Source: Prevotella sp. (GTDB lineage: Bacteria > Bacteroidota > Bacteroidia > Bacteroidales > Bacteroidaceae). Taken from it: a stretch of 64,000 nt of DNA. The notes under the pieces were generated by a model. It did no database searches and was not told the DNA's origin. It saw nothing but the letters and a program-made list of their open reading frames with translations. Positions 22,624 through 32,957 of the stretch are shown here, in pieces. The stretch spans positions 1 through 64,000 of the forward strand of contig JAKVJW010000015.1 of NCBI GenBank assembly GCA_022486815.1. Direction: 5' to 3'. The first letter of the stretch is position 1, and every line of letters starts with the position of its first letter. A program made the position numbers and the translations under genes.

Positions 22624-25600
22624 CTATGCTTTGTAATCAACTGGAGCGGAAGCTGCTATAGCTTTTGCCTGTTCCTGTGCCTCCTTATTACGAAGATGTC
22701 TTCCTAAAACAAGATAAGCAACAGGAGAGGCGATGAAGATAGAAGACAAAGTACCGAATACAACACCGAGAATCATTGCAAACGAGAATGAACGGATGCT
22801 TTCTCCACCGAGGAAGAAGATACAAAGTAATACGATCAACGTGGCCAAAGATGTATTTACGGTACGTGCCAATGTTTCATTAATGGAATCATTGAATAAT
22901 CCCTGCAAATCTTTCTCTGCCCGTTGCTGATGCATACGGAGATTTTCACGAATACGGTCAAAGACAACCACCTTATCGTTAATAGAATAACCGATTACCG
23001 TCAATATAGCTCCAATGAATGTCTGGTCAACCTCAAGAGAGAACGGCAGAATACCCCAGAATAAGGAATAAATGCCCATAACAAGAAGAGCATCACAAGT
23101 CAGAGCAACGATAGAGCCTAAAGAGAATGCAACATTGCGGAAGCGAATCAATATATATAGGAAAATAGCGATCAAAGCCAAGATGACACTGATAACAGCA
23201 CCATTAGTAATATCCTTGGCTGCTGTAGGTCCGACCTTCTGGCTACTTATAACACTACCTCCCTGACGCATATCAGGATTCTTGAACTTTGCGAGACTCT
23301 GCTGAGTAATCAAATTAGCTTTTTTCAGTCCTTTGTAAAGTATGTTCTCAGCCTGACTATCAATAGTAGGATCATTATTTTCAATCTCCCAGTTGGTAGA
23401 TACACGAATCGTCTTATGGTCGGTACCTAATGCAATAGCAGTAGTATTAGCTTTCGTTCCATCCTTGTTAACAAATGCATTACCAAGAACATCACGAACC
23501 TCTTCCGGTTCCACCGATTTCTCAAAGGTTACGACATAATTTCTACCTCCAGTAAAATCAATGCTGCGACTCATGCCACGAACTGCGAAACTCACAATAC
23601 AGATCACAATAGCAACACCCCATATAAAGCGTGTTTTCTTGAAAGCTGCCATAAAATGATAGTGCGTGTTCTGCATCAGGTTCTTCGAAATAGCCGTATA
23701 GAATTTCTGATTCTGCCAACGGTCATGCTTCATCTGATGCTCATAAGTCAGGCGGGTAAGGAATACAGAAGTAAAGAACGAACATACCAAACCAATAATC
23801 CAAGTGGTAGCAAAACCACGGATAGGACCTGTACCGACTACCAGTAAGATAACACCCGTAATCAATGAAGTTACATTACTATCGAAAATAGCAGAAAAGG
23901 CTGCTTTATACCCCAGTTCAATAGACTGTTTAATGCCCTTACCAAGACGCATCTCTTCCCTGACACGTTCATAAATCAGCACATTAGCATCAACAGCAGT
24001 ACCTAAGGTCAGCACAATACCCGCTATACCAGGCATGGTCAAAGCCGACTGGAACGAGGCAAGTACACCTAACGTAAAGAACAAGTTGATAATCAAAGCA
24101 CCATTAGCGATCATACCGGGAATCACGTCATACATCATGCACATGAAAATCATCAATATCACGAAAGCAATGATGAAAGAGACAAAACCCTGATGGATAG
24201 ACTGTGCTCCAAGGGAAGGCCCGATAACCTCTTCCTGTACGATACGAGCAGGAGCAGGCATACGACCGGACTTCAAGATATTAGCCAAGTCTTTAGTTTC
24301 CTCAATAGTAAAGTTACCACTAATCTGAGAGCTTCCGCCATCAATTTCCTGATTTACACGAGGAGCAGAATAAACAGAACCATCCAAGACTATGGCAACA
24401 GCTTTTCCTATATTAGCTTTCGTCAGTTGAGCCCACTCTCTGGACCCTTCTGAATTCATAGTCATACTCACGACAGGTTTACTGAACTGATCAAACTCAT
24501 CCTTGGCATCTGTGATCACATCACCTTGCAAAGGAGCCTGTCCATTAGGAGTAGAGACCTTTAAAGCATATAACTCAAATACATTCTTCGCATTAATACC
24601 TTCAGCCGGTTTCGCACTCCACAGCAATTTCAAATCACTCGGCAAAACTTGTTTAGCCTGAGCTGAATAGATAATACGGTCAACAGCAGCTGTATCACGG
24701 ATGTTAGCATATCCAACCAAAGCAAGAGACTGATTCCCAGTCAATTGCAGACGTGCGAGCAAAGGATGGTGTTTGATAGCAGCAGTTGTAGCTGCTGATT
24801 GAGAAACCTGATTCTGATTATCAGCACCCTTCAGCTTGAACATGGGCTTTGCCATCTTGGTAACCTGCTTCTTGGCTACTTTCTTCTCCTTCTGAGCTGT
24901 AGAATCCTTTTCAGCGACCATCCGCTGATCCAACTGTTGCAGATAAGGAGCAATCTCTTCTGCATTATATGTTTCCCAGAACTCCAGATTAGCACTTCCC
25001 TGAAGGAGTTTACGCATCCGTTCCGGATCCCGGATGCCAGGCATTTCAACCATGATACGACCTTCTTGTCCCTGAAGTCTTTGAATATTAGGCTGTACTA
25101 CGCCAAACTTATCAATACGGGTACGAACGACATTAAAAGAGTTGTCGATAGCCGCCTGAATATTTGTACGAAGGACTTTCTCTACCTGACTGTCAGAGCT
25201 CTGTGGGTTTACTTTCCCCTGCAACTCTTGTGTAGCAAAAATCTCAGCCAGTTTATGTCCAGGTGCATTTTTATGATAGGCATTGATAAAGAGAGACACA
25301 AAATCACTCTGACCTTTTTCCTCTTCAACCTTTGCTTCTGCTATAGACTTAGTGAAAGCCGGATCTGTCTTATGGTCAGCCAGCATCTCTACAACGTCAG
25401 GAACTGAGATTTCCAGGACGACATTCATACCACCCTTCAAGTCCAGTCCAAGGCCAATCTGAGTCTCCATACAGTTCTTATAAGAATAAACGCCCAGATA
25501 CTTCACTGAGTCCTTATAATCCTGCGCGGCAATAGGGTCTTTGATCTTCGCTGCTTGATAGTCATAATAGCTCGTGGCTACAGAAAACGACAGGTAGAAG

Positions 25601-25656
25601 ATACTTGCAAGCGTCAGTAAAACAGCTATACAAATTACTAATCCTTTGTTATGCAT
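22624..25656 (-). CDS. secDF: Fused protein translocase subunit SecDF
   Basis: A 1010-residue membrane protein, the Bacteroidetes fusion of SecD and SecF. It uses the proton gradient to pull secreted proteins out of the SecYEG channel. The SecD half starts with one membrane helix, a large periplasmic P1 region (including GLGLDLKGGMNVVLE and the Lys/Ala-rich insert near 255-275), then six helices with GTAVDANVLIYERVREE. The SecF half starts near 660 with its own helix, SIDFTGGRNYVV, and five more helices with GYSINDKVVVFDRIREN. Length and order are normal. A possible -7 box TACTTTTG is at 25752-25745. It stands as a single-gene unit. Confidence 0.97.
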   Translation of the reverse strand: MHNKGLVICIAVLLTLASIFYLSFSVATSYYDYQAAKIKDPIAAQDYKDSVKYLGVYSYKNCMETQIGLGLDLKGGMNVVLEISVPDVVEMLADHKTDPAFTKSIAEAKVEEEKGQSDFVSLFINAYHKNAPGHKLAEIFATQELQGKVNPQSSDSQVEKVLRTNIQAAIDNSFNVVRTRIDKFGVVQPNIQRLQGQEGRIMVEMPGIRDPERMRKLLQGSANLEFWETYNAEEIAPYLQQLDQRMVAEKDSTAQKEKKVAKKQVTKMAKPMFKLKGADNQNQVSQSAATTAAIKHHPLLARLQLTGNQSLALVGYANIRDTAAVDRIIYSAQAKQVLPSDLKLLWSAKPAEGINAKNVFELYALKVSTPNGQAPLQGDVITDAKDEFDQFSKPVVSMTMNSEGSREWAQLTKANIGKAVAIVLDGSVYSAPRVNQEIDGGSSQISGNFTIEETKDLANILKSGRMPAPARIVQEEVIGPSLGAQSIHQGFVSFIIAFVILMIFMCMMYDVIPGMIANGALIINLFFTLGVLASFQSALTMPGIAGIVLTLGTAVDANVLIYERVREEMRLGKGIKQSIELGYKAAFSAIFDSNVTSLITGVILLVVGTGPIRGFATTWIIGLVCSFFTSVFLTRLTYEHQMKHDRWQNQKFYTAISKNLMQNTHYHFMAAFKKTRFIWGVAIVICIVSFAVRGMSRSIDFTGGRNYVVTFEKSVEPEEVRDVLGNAFVNKDGTKANTTAIALGTDHKTIRVSTNWEIENNDPTIDSQAENILYKGLKKANLITQQSLAKFKNPDMRQGGSVISSQKVGPTAAKDITNGAVISVILALIAIFLYILIRFRNVAFSLGSIVALTCDALLVMGIYSLFWGILPFSLEVDQTFIGAILTVIGYSINDKVVVFDRIRENLRMHQQRAEKDLQGLFNDSINETLARTVNTSLATLIVLLCIFFLGGESIRSFSFAMILGVVFGTLSSIFIASPVAYLVLGRHLRNKEAQEQAKAIAASAPVDYKA

Positions 25657-25854
25657 TTTTAGTTATATTATTAATTTATTGTTTTTCTTATGGACTGATG
25701 GGCATCACTCCTTTCAGGCATGGACACAATACCAGTCAGATGTGCAAAAGTACGTATTTTTTAGCATTTATAAAAATTTAAAGGACTTTATTATTCTTTT
25801 TTTAGTGTTTCCAGGCGTTTCACCTATGATTTTCATCTGGCAGCCTTCCTAGGT

Positions 25855-26940
25855 TCATCGAGGACCAAGCCAGCAATAAATTGGATAATGGTCCGATTCT
25901 TTTATTTTACGATCTACTTTTGCTCTATATGGCTGCCAATCTGTAGAGCAAAGGATATGATCAATTCTAAATAACATTCCACTCCTGTGATAGCTCCAAC
26001 CCGGTCCGTTCCCTGTAGTAACATAGCAGTCTGTCAAGCCCTTGGACATCCTATAAAGAGAATAAGATATGGGATTATCATTAAAATCGCCACAAACAAT
26101 AACAGAACGTCCCTTTCTATGCGTAGAAATATAATTGGCCACGGAGTCCACCTGAGGCGCACGGGTCGCCGCTGCCAAAGACAACTTATCAATTAAACGA
26201 TCGGACTTTTCCTGGCCACCATCAGCAACGATTCCACCTTTAACCAAACTCTTAAAATCAGCCTTATCTTCCGGATCCAATTTATTTGACTCGAAATGAT
26301 TATTCACGACCAACACTTCCTTGCCATGAATATGTAAGACACAAGTAATACTGATATTGCCTTTTGAAGTATATGGAATAATCTTCTTCCGGCTCATTGG
26401 GAACTTACTGTATATAGCCACCACATCTCCACTACGTGTTTTCTCTTCATGGTAGGAGTAAGGATAAATCCTACGAAAAATATTATCCGCTGAATCACGG
26501 TCCAGCCCACCAGCTTCCTGCAAGCAAACCAAATCAGCACCAGACATCGCTATATAATGAATAACGGGATTAGCCGAAGCCGTGTCGTTTCTGGGCGGAA
26601 AAAGTCCATACTGCTCAACATTATAGGACAACACTTTTATAGCTTTTTCCGGTACCTTCTGAGACAAATTGAAAGGAGAATAACGGCGAACAGGTCCATA
26701 GCATAGCAAGAATCCGATAACCGGAATAATCGCTCCACGAACTCGAAAAGTCAACCAAAAGAACAGAAACAACAAGTTTAGAAAAAAGAAGATAGCAAAA
26801 GCCATACCCAAACACGCTAGCAAAGGATGTACAACAGGATTAATCCGACCAGAATAACCAGTCAGAATCATCATCAAAATCGTTGCCACATTAGCACCAG
26901 CAATAATCTGAAGCAAAATTTTCTTCAATTTGCCCGCCAT
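25855..26940 (-). CDS. Membrane-anchored endonuclease/exonuclease/phosphatase-family protein
   Basis: A 361-residue protein with two or three N-terminal membrane helices (about 5-95) followed by an EEP catalytic domain: VLSYNVEQYG, ADLVCLQEAGG (metal-binding Glu), VNNHFESN, SVIVCGDFNDNP and the final ESDHYPIYCWL. The active site is expected on the periplasmic side. The start is ATG 26940, preceded by a GTG. It follows the rhomboid gene by 52 bp on the same strand and is probably co-transcribed. The substrate is unknown; it is not closely related to the soluble EEP protein at 17813. Confidence 0.88.
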   Translation of the reverse strand: MAGKLKKILLQIIAGANVATILMMILTGYSGRINPVVHPLLACLGMAFAIFFFLNLLFLFFWLTFRVRGAIIPVIGFLLCYGPVRRYSPFNLSQKVPEKAIKVLSYNVEQYGLFPPRNDTASANPVIHYIAMSGADLVCLQEAGGLDRDSADNIFRRIYPYSYHEEKTRSGDVVAIYSKFPMSRKKIIPYTSKGNISITCVLHIHGKEVLVVNNHFESNKLDPEDKADFKSLVKGGIVADGGQEKSDRLIDKLSLAAATRAPQVDSVANYISTHRKGRSVIVCGDFNDNPISYSLYRMSKGLTDCYVTTGNGPGWSYHRSGMLFRIDHILCSTDWQPYRAKVDRKIKESDHYPIYCWLGPR

Positions 26941-26992
26941 CACATTGATCTAATAATCCGGAAACAATCTCTTCCGGATCACAAGACACGAC

Positions 26993-28000
26993 TCACTTGT
27001 GATCACTTTCATCAAATAATTCCTGTTTTTCTTTAGTCGTCAGACTGTCATAACCACTTTTCCTGATCTTATCCAAGATACGATCTATCTCTTCTTGATG
27101 AGCCTTTTTACGGGCATTATAGTTCCAGTCCTGATTTTCTTCAGAAGGTGCAGAAGGTTCTGATTTCTTATGCTTCTTCCAGTTAAAGCCAAACTTTCCT
27201 TTTCCGGTATTCTCTTTCCGCTGATTATTTCCGAAAGGTCCGTTATTTGTAGAGAAACCATCTCTGTCACCAGAATGTTTTCCCCCTCCAAAAACATTTC
27301 TCATCCTATTAAACGCAGCTTCACCGCTTGACATTCCATAACTCTGACCAGGATGTTTATTCCAATAGCGAATCAACAGGAATCCGAAAAGCATACCTCC
27401 CAAATGCGCGAAATGAGCCACCTGATCTCCAGGAGTAGCCAAAGCAGAAAACAACTCAATAGCTGCATAACCTAATACGAACCATTTAGCCTTAATTGGA
27501 ATGGGAAAAGGAAAAATAAAGATTTTCTCATTCGGCAGCAACATACCGAAGGCCAACAGAACCGCATAAATTGCGCCGGAAGCTCCTACAGTCGTCATCA
27601 CATTAAACGCACTCGGACTCACCATACTAAAGGTGTAACCCATGGAATGTAACTGAATGGAAATCGAAATATATTGTGCTAATTCCTGGCATAAACCAGC
27701 ACCGACACCACACGCCAGATAATAGAAAAGAAATTTCTTCGGTCCCCAGATATTCTCTACGACACAACCGAACATCCAAAGTGCAAACATATTAAAGAAG
27801 ATATGCTCCAAATTGGCATGCATAAACATATAAGTAATCAGTTGATAGATATGAAAATCTGATGCCTTGAAGAAATGAAGACCAAAAATATTATTCAAAA
27901 TTAAATTACCATTGGGGTCATGGCCATACAATACGCAGGCCAGGAAGGCCAGTGTATTAACGATCAGCAAATCCCTCGTAACTCTCGGTGTATGGAACAT
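26993..28000 (-). CDS. Rhomboid-family intramembrane serine protease
   Basis: A 335-residue polytopic protease that cuts within membrane helices. Core signs: HANLEHIFFNMFALWMFG with the conserved HxxxN, the catalytic GASG (Ser141) and the AHLGG histidine (His199). Six helices fill residues 8-212; a basic, disordered cytosolic tail of about 120 residues follows (KKHKKSEPSAP, ARKKAHQEEIDRILDKIRKSGYDSLT). The start is ATG 28000, preceded by AGAGGA, rather than the annotatable upstream start at 28051. It is first in a two-gene unit with the EEP membrane protein. Confidence 0.9.
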   Translation of the reverse strand: MFHTPRVTRDLLIVNTLAFLACVLYGHDPNGNLILNNIFGLHFFKASDFHIYQLITYMFMHANLEHIFFNMFALWMFGCVVENIWGPKKFLFYYLACGVGAGLCQELAQYISISIQLHSMGYTFSMVSPSAFNVMTTVGASGAIYAVLLAFGMLLPNEKIFIFPFPIPIKAKWFVLGYAAIELFSALATPGDQVAHFAHLGGMLFGFLLIRYWNKHPGQSYGMSSGEAAFNRMRNVFGGGKHSGDRDGFSTNNGPFGNNQRKENTGKGKFGFNWKKHKKSEPSAPSEENQDWNYNARKKAHQEEIDRILDKIRKSGYDSLTTKEKQELFDESDHK

Positions 28001-28119
28001 AAACAATCCTCTTATTGATATTACAAGCGCAAAATTACGAAAAATATCCATTAAAACGCCTTTAAAGAAACTGTTTTAGGGCTTTTTTTCTTAAATTGAT
28101 CACTTTTTTATCTTTTTTG

Positions 28120-28150
28120 TTTGAGATATCAAATCTCTTTCCTATATTTG
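28120..28150 (+). promoter_or_regulatory. Promoter of the HU gene
   Basis: TTTG (28120-28123), 19 bp, TATATTTG (28143-28150). The leader would be about 47 nt. A second TTTG (28116-28119) offers an alternative spacing of 23 bp. Confidence 0.75.
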
Positions 28151-28203
28151 TCGATGGATTAGAATAAATCATTATTTATTAATTAATTAAATATATTTTG
28201 ATC

Positions 28204-28479
28204 ATGAATAAGACTGAATTAATTGACAAAATTGCAGCTAAATCAGGTTTGAGCAAATCTGATTCTAAAAAAGCGCTCGACGCTAGTATTGAAGTATTGA
28301 AAGAAGCTCTCGGAGCAGGTGACAAAATCCAGCTTGTAGGTTTCGGCACATTCAGTGTAAACAAACGCCCTGCACGTCAAGGTATTAACCCTGCTACAAA
28401 ACAAAAGATTAAGATTGCTGCCAAGAAGGTAGTTAAATTCAAAACCGGAACAGAACTGGCTAATGTAGTCAACAAGTAA
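28204..28479 (+). CDS. HU-family DNA-binding protein
   Basis: A 91-residue histone-like protein that bends DNA and shapes the nucleoid. The full HU signature is present: NKTELIDKIAAKSGLSKSDSKKA, VGFGTFSV, and the arm with RPARQGINPAT (Pro-containing tip), then VVKFKTGTEL. Start ATG 28204, as the TTG two codons upstream makes an atypical N-terminus. It has its own consensus promoter and a weak hairpin followed by a T-run at about 28491-28524. It is probably a strongly expressed housekeeping gene. Confidence 0.96.
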   Translation: MNKTELIDKIAAKSGLSKSDSKKALDASIEVLKEALGAGDKIQLVGFGTFSVNKRPARQGINPATKQKIKIAAKKVVKFKTGTELANVVNK

Positions 28480-28628
28480 ATATTTCAAGAAAAGGACGTT
28501 TCAATTGAATCGTACCTTTTTTTGTTAAAGGGAGTTTACCCAATCAAAAACATGCCCCACAATGGGTAGCCATTATGGGGAATATTTTATAACTTTTTCC
28601 AATTTTCTCTTTTTCAGAAAGACCGCAA

Positions 28629-29432
28629 TCAGGGTTGTTTCCCGATGTAGGCCAAGATACCTCCGTCCACATAGAGGATATGACCATTTACGAAATCAGA
28701 AGCATCAGAAGCTAGAAACACAGCAGGCCCCATTAGATCTTCAGGAGTCCCCCAACGGCCAGCCGGTGTTTTACTGACAATAAAACTGTCAAAGGGATGA
28801 CGGCTTCCATCTGGTTGACGCTGGCGCAATGGTGCAGTCTGAGGAGTAGCGATATACCCCGGTCCAATTCCATTACATTGTATGTTAGCATCACCAAATT
28901 CAGAACAGATATTCCGAGTAAGCATCTTCAGTCCACCTTTAGCAGCAGCATAGGCAGAAACTGTTTCCCGACCAAGTTCACTCATCATAGAACAGATATT
29001 GATAATCTTTCCATGTCCTTTCTTGATCATTCCGGGGATAACAGCCTTACTGACAATAAACGGAGCATTCAGATCAATATCTACTACCTGACGGAAATCA
29101 GCTACAGACATCTCAAGCATAGGAATACGTTTGATGATTCCCGCATTATTAACCAAGATATCAATGGCACCCAGATCTTTTCCAATTCTGGAAACCAAGT
29201 CTTTCACTTGTCCTTCATCTGTACAGTCAGCTATATAACCTTTAGCATCAATACCTTTAGCCTTATAATCAGAAAGAGCCTTATCCAAATGTTTCTGAGA
29301 ACGACAGTTAAAGGCAATTTTTGCACCAGCCTTAGCAAAAGCCTCAGCTATAGCAAAGCCGATACCATAAGCAGCACCAGTAACAAGAGCTACCTTACCC
29401 TCCAATGAGAAATTTTTAGAAAATGTATCCAT
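28629..29432 (-). CDS. kduD: SDR oxidoreductase, probable 2-dehydro-3-deoxy-gluconate 5-dehydrogenase (KduD)
   Basis: A 267-residue short-chain dehydrogenase that reduces 2,5-diketo-3-deoxygluconate to KDG in pectin breakdown. Nucleotide site TGAAYGIG (18-25), NNAG (95-98) and catalytic triad Ser148, Tyr161, Lys165. Similar proteins are named gluconate 5-dehydrogenase, and sequence alone does not separate them. The pairing with kduI 111 bp upstream makes KduD the better name. It is the last gene of the minus-strand pectin set and probably shares a promoter with kduI. Confidence 0.82.
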   Translation of the reverse strand: MDTFSKNFSLEGKVALVTGAAYGIGFAIAEAFAKAGAKIAFNCRSQKHLDKALSDYKAKGIDAKGYIADCTDEGQVKDLVSRIGKDLGAIDILVNNAGIIKRIPMLEMSVADFRQVVDIDLNAPFIVSKAVIPGMIKKGHGKIINICSMMSELGRETVSAYAAAKGGLKMLTRNICSEFGDANIQCNGIGPGYIATPQTAPLRQRQPDGSRHPFDSFIVSKTPAGRWGTPEDLMGPAVFLASDASDFVNGHILYVDGGILAYIGKQP

Positions 29433-29543
29433 ATATCATATTGTTTTTAAGATCGTCTATTTATTATTTCGTTTGTCTGAATTATCCCCTGTATTCTCAC
29501 CTTTTATCATTCAGGATAAATAAAGAAAGGCATTCCTCCTCTG

Positions 29544-30389
29544 TCATTTTAAATCTGTGATAGCAAAGAAGTCCTGATCTGCATAATCCAGATTTTCTCC
29601 TCCCATCCCCCAAATAAAGGTATAGTTATGAGTGGCTGCAGCAGAATGAATACTCCACTCAGGAGATAACACGGCCTGATTGCCTTTCATCCAGATATGA
29701 CGGGTCTCAAGAGGCTGTCCCATCAGGTGACAGACGGCTTGGTCTGCCGGAACTTCAAAATAGAAATAAGCCTCCATACGCCGGCTGTGGATATGAGCCG
29801 GCATGGTATTCCAGACACTTCCCACACTGAGTTCAGTCATCCCCATCTGAAGTTGGCAAGTTGGCAGGACCTGATTGACAATCATCTTATTGATCGTCCG
29901 CTCATTACTCATCTCCAAAGAGCCCAGATGTACCCTGACAGCATCAGCCTTTGTTATCTTCTTACAAGGATATTCTTTATGAGCAGTGGTACTGTTAAAA
30001 TAGAACAAGGCAGGTTTTGAAGCATCCTTACTGGAGAATGTAACTTGACGGTCGCCCCGGCCAACGTATAAAGACTCCTTATATCCAAGTTCATAAGTCT
30101 TATCACCTACCTGCACAACACCATCACCAGTTCCCACATTATAAATTCCCAGTTCACGGCGAGTCGTAAAAAAAGGAGCCTTCAACGGATCTATGGCCTC
30201 CAGCAGAAGAGTTTCCTTGACAGGCATAGCCCCTCCAACGACCATCCGGTCATACATCGAATAAACCATATTCACCTCATCAGAAGTAAACAAAGTCTCA
30301 ACCAGAAATTCTTTTCTTAAACGAGTAGTATCATAATTCTTTGCATCCAAAGGATGAGATGCATAACGCAATTCGTAATTAGTTTTCAT
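29544..30389 (-). CDS. kduI: 5-keto-4-deoxyuronate isomerase
   Basis: A 281-residue cupin-fold isomerase converting 4-deoxy-5-keto-uronate from unsaturated galacturonate into 2,5-diketo-3-deoxygluconate, the substrate of KduD. The zinc ligands fit the E. coli enzyme: His199, His201 and Glu206 (AHIHSRRMEAYF), and His248. The length is standard. Start ATG 30389 rather than the TTG three codons earlier. A -7 box TATCTTTG is at 30477-30470 on minus. A terminator separates it from the GH78 gene upstream, so kduID form their own unit. Confidence 0.95.
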   Translation of the reverse strand: MKTNYELRYASHPLDAKNYDTTRLRKEFLVETLFTSDEVNMVYSMYDRMVVGGAMPVKETLLLEAIDPLKAPFFTTRRELGIYNVGTGDGVVQVGDKTYELGYKESLYVGRGDRQVTFSSKDASKPALFYFNSTTAHKEYPCKKITKADAVRVHLGSLEMSNERTINKMIVNQVLPTCQLQMGMTELSVGSVWNTMPAHIHSRRMEAYFYFEVPADQAVCHLMGQPLETRHIWMKGNQAVLSPEWSIHSAAATHNYTFIWGMGGENLDYADQDFFAITDLK

Positions 30390-30531
30390 CGACTTCAAGT
30401 TTGTTTAATTCAAAAGCAAAGCAACCGATCCATCTTTTCCACACCCGGCTGCATCCTATTTTACTTATGCAAAGATAATCAATTAAATGAGAAAAAGCAG
30501 CAAAAGGCAGAAGAAAAAACTTTTCCATTTA

Positions 30532-30584
30532 AAGATAAAACACCCTCAATCCCCTTTTTTATTTTAAAGAGTGCATTGAAGGTG
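30532..30584 (-). terminator. Terminator after the GH78 gene
   Basis: CACCCTCAAT (30541-30550) pairs with ATTGAAGGTG (30575-30584), one mismatch. On minus it is followed by TTTTATCTTTA. Confidence 0.65.
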
Positions 30585-30687
30585 CTTATATGGCAACAAG
30601 AAAAGCCAATACAAACAGTATCTATAGTATTCCCCGTCCGATTCCAGAAATCAACAGTCAGAAGACTCTACACTAATCCACATCCAT

Positions 30688-32874
30688 TCACCCTCTACTA
30701 CTTAAATGATAGTTCCCAGGTGTAAGATGGGTCACGTTCCCACCCAGTACAACGGTAGCCTGAGTACCTTCAGGTACAGTCAAGGTCAAATGAGTCTGTC
30801 CTTTTTCCTTCTTAAGATTTACACGGATCATACCATACTTCGTCTGCATATTTGCAGATACCTGTGACAGTCCTGCCAGATCCGGTTTTACCTCAAAAGT
30901 CTTGAATCCCGGAGACGTAGGCCTCACGCCACAGACATCCTGCCCAAAGATTACGGTCATACCACTAGCCCAGGCATGGTTAATACTACCACCATTATCC
31001 CAGAACTCAAAAACAGTTGTCAGGTCCTTAAAGGACATCATCTTGGTATATTTTTCTTTAGCCCTCTGTAATGCAAATTCCCCCTGTCCCATTTTAAACA
31101 ATGCTTTTTGCACATACATTTCCATAAGGGGACTGGCAAAATATGATTTTTTGAATATTTTAAAGAGTTCCGGATACTTGTCAGGACCCGCTAACCCAGA
31201 CAGTACGGCCATAGCCTGAACACGATCATCACTTTCAACTTCCTTATAGGAATCAGATCGATAGTTACTACCCTTCCAATAACATCTATCGAAATTTTCC
31301 TCCATTTTCTTCATCGCTGCATCATCAGCACTTACATCCGCCTGTTTGCCTAACATCCGAGCAAAGTCCCTTTCACCTTTCAAGGCTAAATAGTACCATT
31401 CAGCCGTAAGCAAAGGCAAGTCGATATGATCGCCCCAGTCAGCCCAACTCCAACCTCCTTCTCTCGCTATTGCATAGCCATTATTATCCAACTTCCACAC
31501 CTTATGAAGATACTTGTGAAGACGGTTGTAAATTGCAGCAACAAAGGAACTGTCACCACTATCATAATACTGTGTATGGAAACCATACCAGCCGACAGAC
31601 ATCAACATCTGGACAGGAAGTTCCTTATCCCAGTTACCGGCAGGAACCGGAGCAAAGATTGTTCCATCCGGCCGTTGCCAGTTCATGAGTTCATAGATTC
31701 CTTTATTGATAATATGCCAGGAAGAAGGAGAAAGTGTATAAAAATTTTCCTGTATGTCATTCGTAACATCACCCCACCATTGCGCACGTTCACGATCAGG
31801 ACAATCCGAATACGTATCACGCATATTTACATAAAGTGTCCGTGCTGACCGTTTCCATAATTCTGTAAAGAACGGATCATTGCATTTAAAGTCACCAACT
31901 ATATTCGTATCATAACCACTTTCACGGTATCTTACAGCCAACACCTTCACATTCTCGGGAATCCTATATTGCACTTCATTTCCATTCATCCATCCCAAAG
32001 ATTCATATTCCTGTACACCGTTGCAAGTAACATACTCAGCACGGACACAGGGTACACCACCGACGACATAATCATCAGTACGCATATCGATGGTATCACC
32101 TGCTGGAGCCTTCACTTTAAGATAAGGTGTCACCTGTGCATCATAAGGTAAGCGACAATGTAAAATGCGTGTTTTAGCATCAAAGGACTGACTCACATAT
32201 TTTTTCAAACCTGAATACCTGAACAAAGGGATGGGACGTAAAATCAATTTTCCAAATGTATTATTCTCTACTACAGAAGAGAACACCTTTGCAGAAGGAA
32301 AATGCCCTCGAAAAACTGAAGAATACCATTTTCCCAAATTCTTCCGTCCATCAAAACAAAGGTTACTTTCACAAAGACGATAATTAGGGTCAGGATTACC
32401 GACCTTACCATACGCCTTATATACAGCTGCTTCCCAAGACTCATCAGATACAATATTGACATTGCCCAAAGAAGCATCAAAGAACAAGGCAGCCTGACCG
32501 CTACTCTTATGACTGAAACCTTCTTTACCAAAATAAAGGGAAAGGATAGCAATCACATTGCGGCCTTTATGCAGGTAAGGGCCGATATTCACCGCATCAT
32601 AATAGGAATCAGATGGAGAAGGACCTCGCTTCAAACCACCTTCGAACACAACCATCCGACCATTTACCCATAACCAATACTTCGAATCAACGGAAATCTT
32701 TGCCGTCAGGAATTTAGGAGTGGAAGAAAGTCGAACTGTCTTGCGGAACACTTGCCATGTATTCACAACATTGTTACAGTCCTCTGCTTCGATCCATTTT
32801 GCCGTTTTCCGTGAGGCAAATGATTCTACAGAGAAGATCATTAATAAAAAAACTAGTAAGAATCTACTTTTCAT
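30688..32874 (-). CDS. Secreted GH78-type alpha-L-rhamnosidase
   Basis: A 728-residue secreted glycoside hydrolase. After a signal peptide (1-20) come the N-terminal beta-sandwich (VSVDSKYWLWVNGR-like jelly roll: ISVDSKYWLWVNGRMVVFEG) and an (alpha/alpha)6 catalytic domain with CPDRERAQWWGD, carrying the family's general-acid region, WQRPDGTIFAPVPAG and SWADWGDHID. The final beta-sandwich has GVRPTSPGFKTFEVKP. Rhamnosidases of this kind trim rhamnogalacturonan or its oligosaccharides, which agrees with kduI/kduD next door. It lies between two terminators, so its expression may depend on read-through from GH3 or an unseen promoter. Confidence 0.88.
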   Translation of the reverse strand: MKSRFLLVFLLMIFSVESFASRKTAKWIEAEDCNNVVNTWQVFRKTVRLSSTPKFLTAKISVDSKYWLWVNGRMVVFEGGLKRGPSPSDSYYDAVNIGPYLHKGRNVIAILSLYFGKEGFSHKSSGQAALFFDASLGNVNIVSDESWEAAVYKAYGKVGNPDPNYRLCESNLCFDGRKNLGKWYSSVFRGHFPSAKVFSSVVENNTFGKLILRPIPLFRYSGLKKYVSQSFDAKTRILHCRLPYDAQVTPYLKVKAPAGDTIDMRTDDYVVGGVPCVRAEYVTCNGVQEYESLGWMNGNEVQYRIPENVKVLAVRYRESGYDTNIVGDFKCNDPFFTELWKRSARTLYVNMRDTYSDCPDRERAQWWGDVTNDIQENFYTLSPSSWHIINKGIYELMNWQRPDGTIFAPVPAGNWDKELPVQMLMSVGWYGFHTQYYDSGDSSFVAAIYNRLHKYLHKVWKLDNNGYAIAREGGWSWADWGDHIDLPLLTAEWYYLALKGERDFARMLGKQADVSADDAAMKKMEENFDRCYWKGSNYRSDSYKEVESDDRVQAMAVLSGLAGPDKYPELFKIFKKSYFASPLMEMYVQKALFKMGQGEFALQRAKEKYTKMMSFKDLTTVFEFWDNGGSINHAWASGMTVIFGQDVCGVRPTSPGFKTFEVKPDLAGLSQVSANMQTKYGMIRVNLKKEKGQTHLTLTVPEGTQATVVLGGNVTHLTPGNYHLSSRG

Positions 32875-32902
32875 GAAATTTAGAATTTATTCTCAACATA
32901 AG

Positions 32903-32944
32903 AAAAAGTAAATGAGATCAGCCTTGAAGAACTGATCTCATTTA
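32903..32944 (-). terminator. Terminator between GH3 and GH78
   Basis: TAAATGAGATCAG (32909-32921) pairs perfectly with CTGATCTCATTTA (32932-32944). On minus it is followed by CTTTTTC. Confidence 0.85.
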
Positions 32945-32957
32945 TCTATTATAGGAA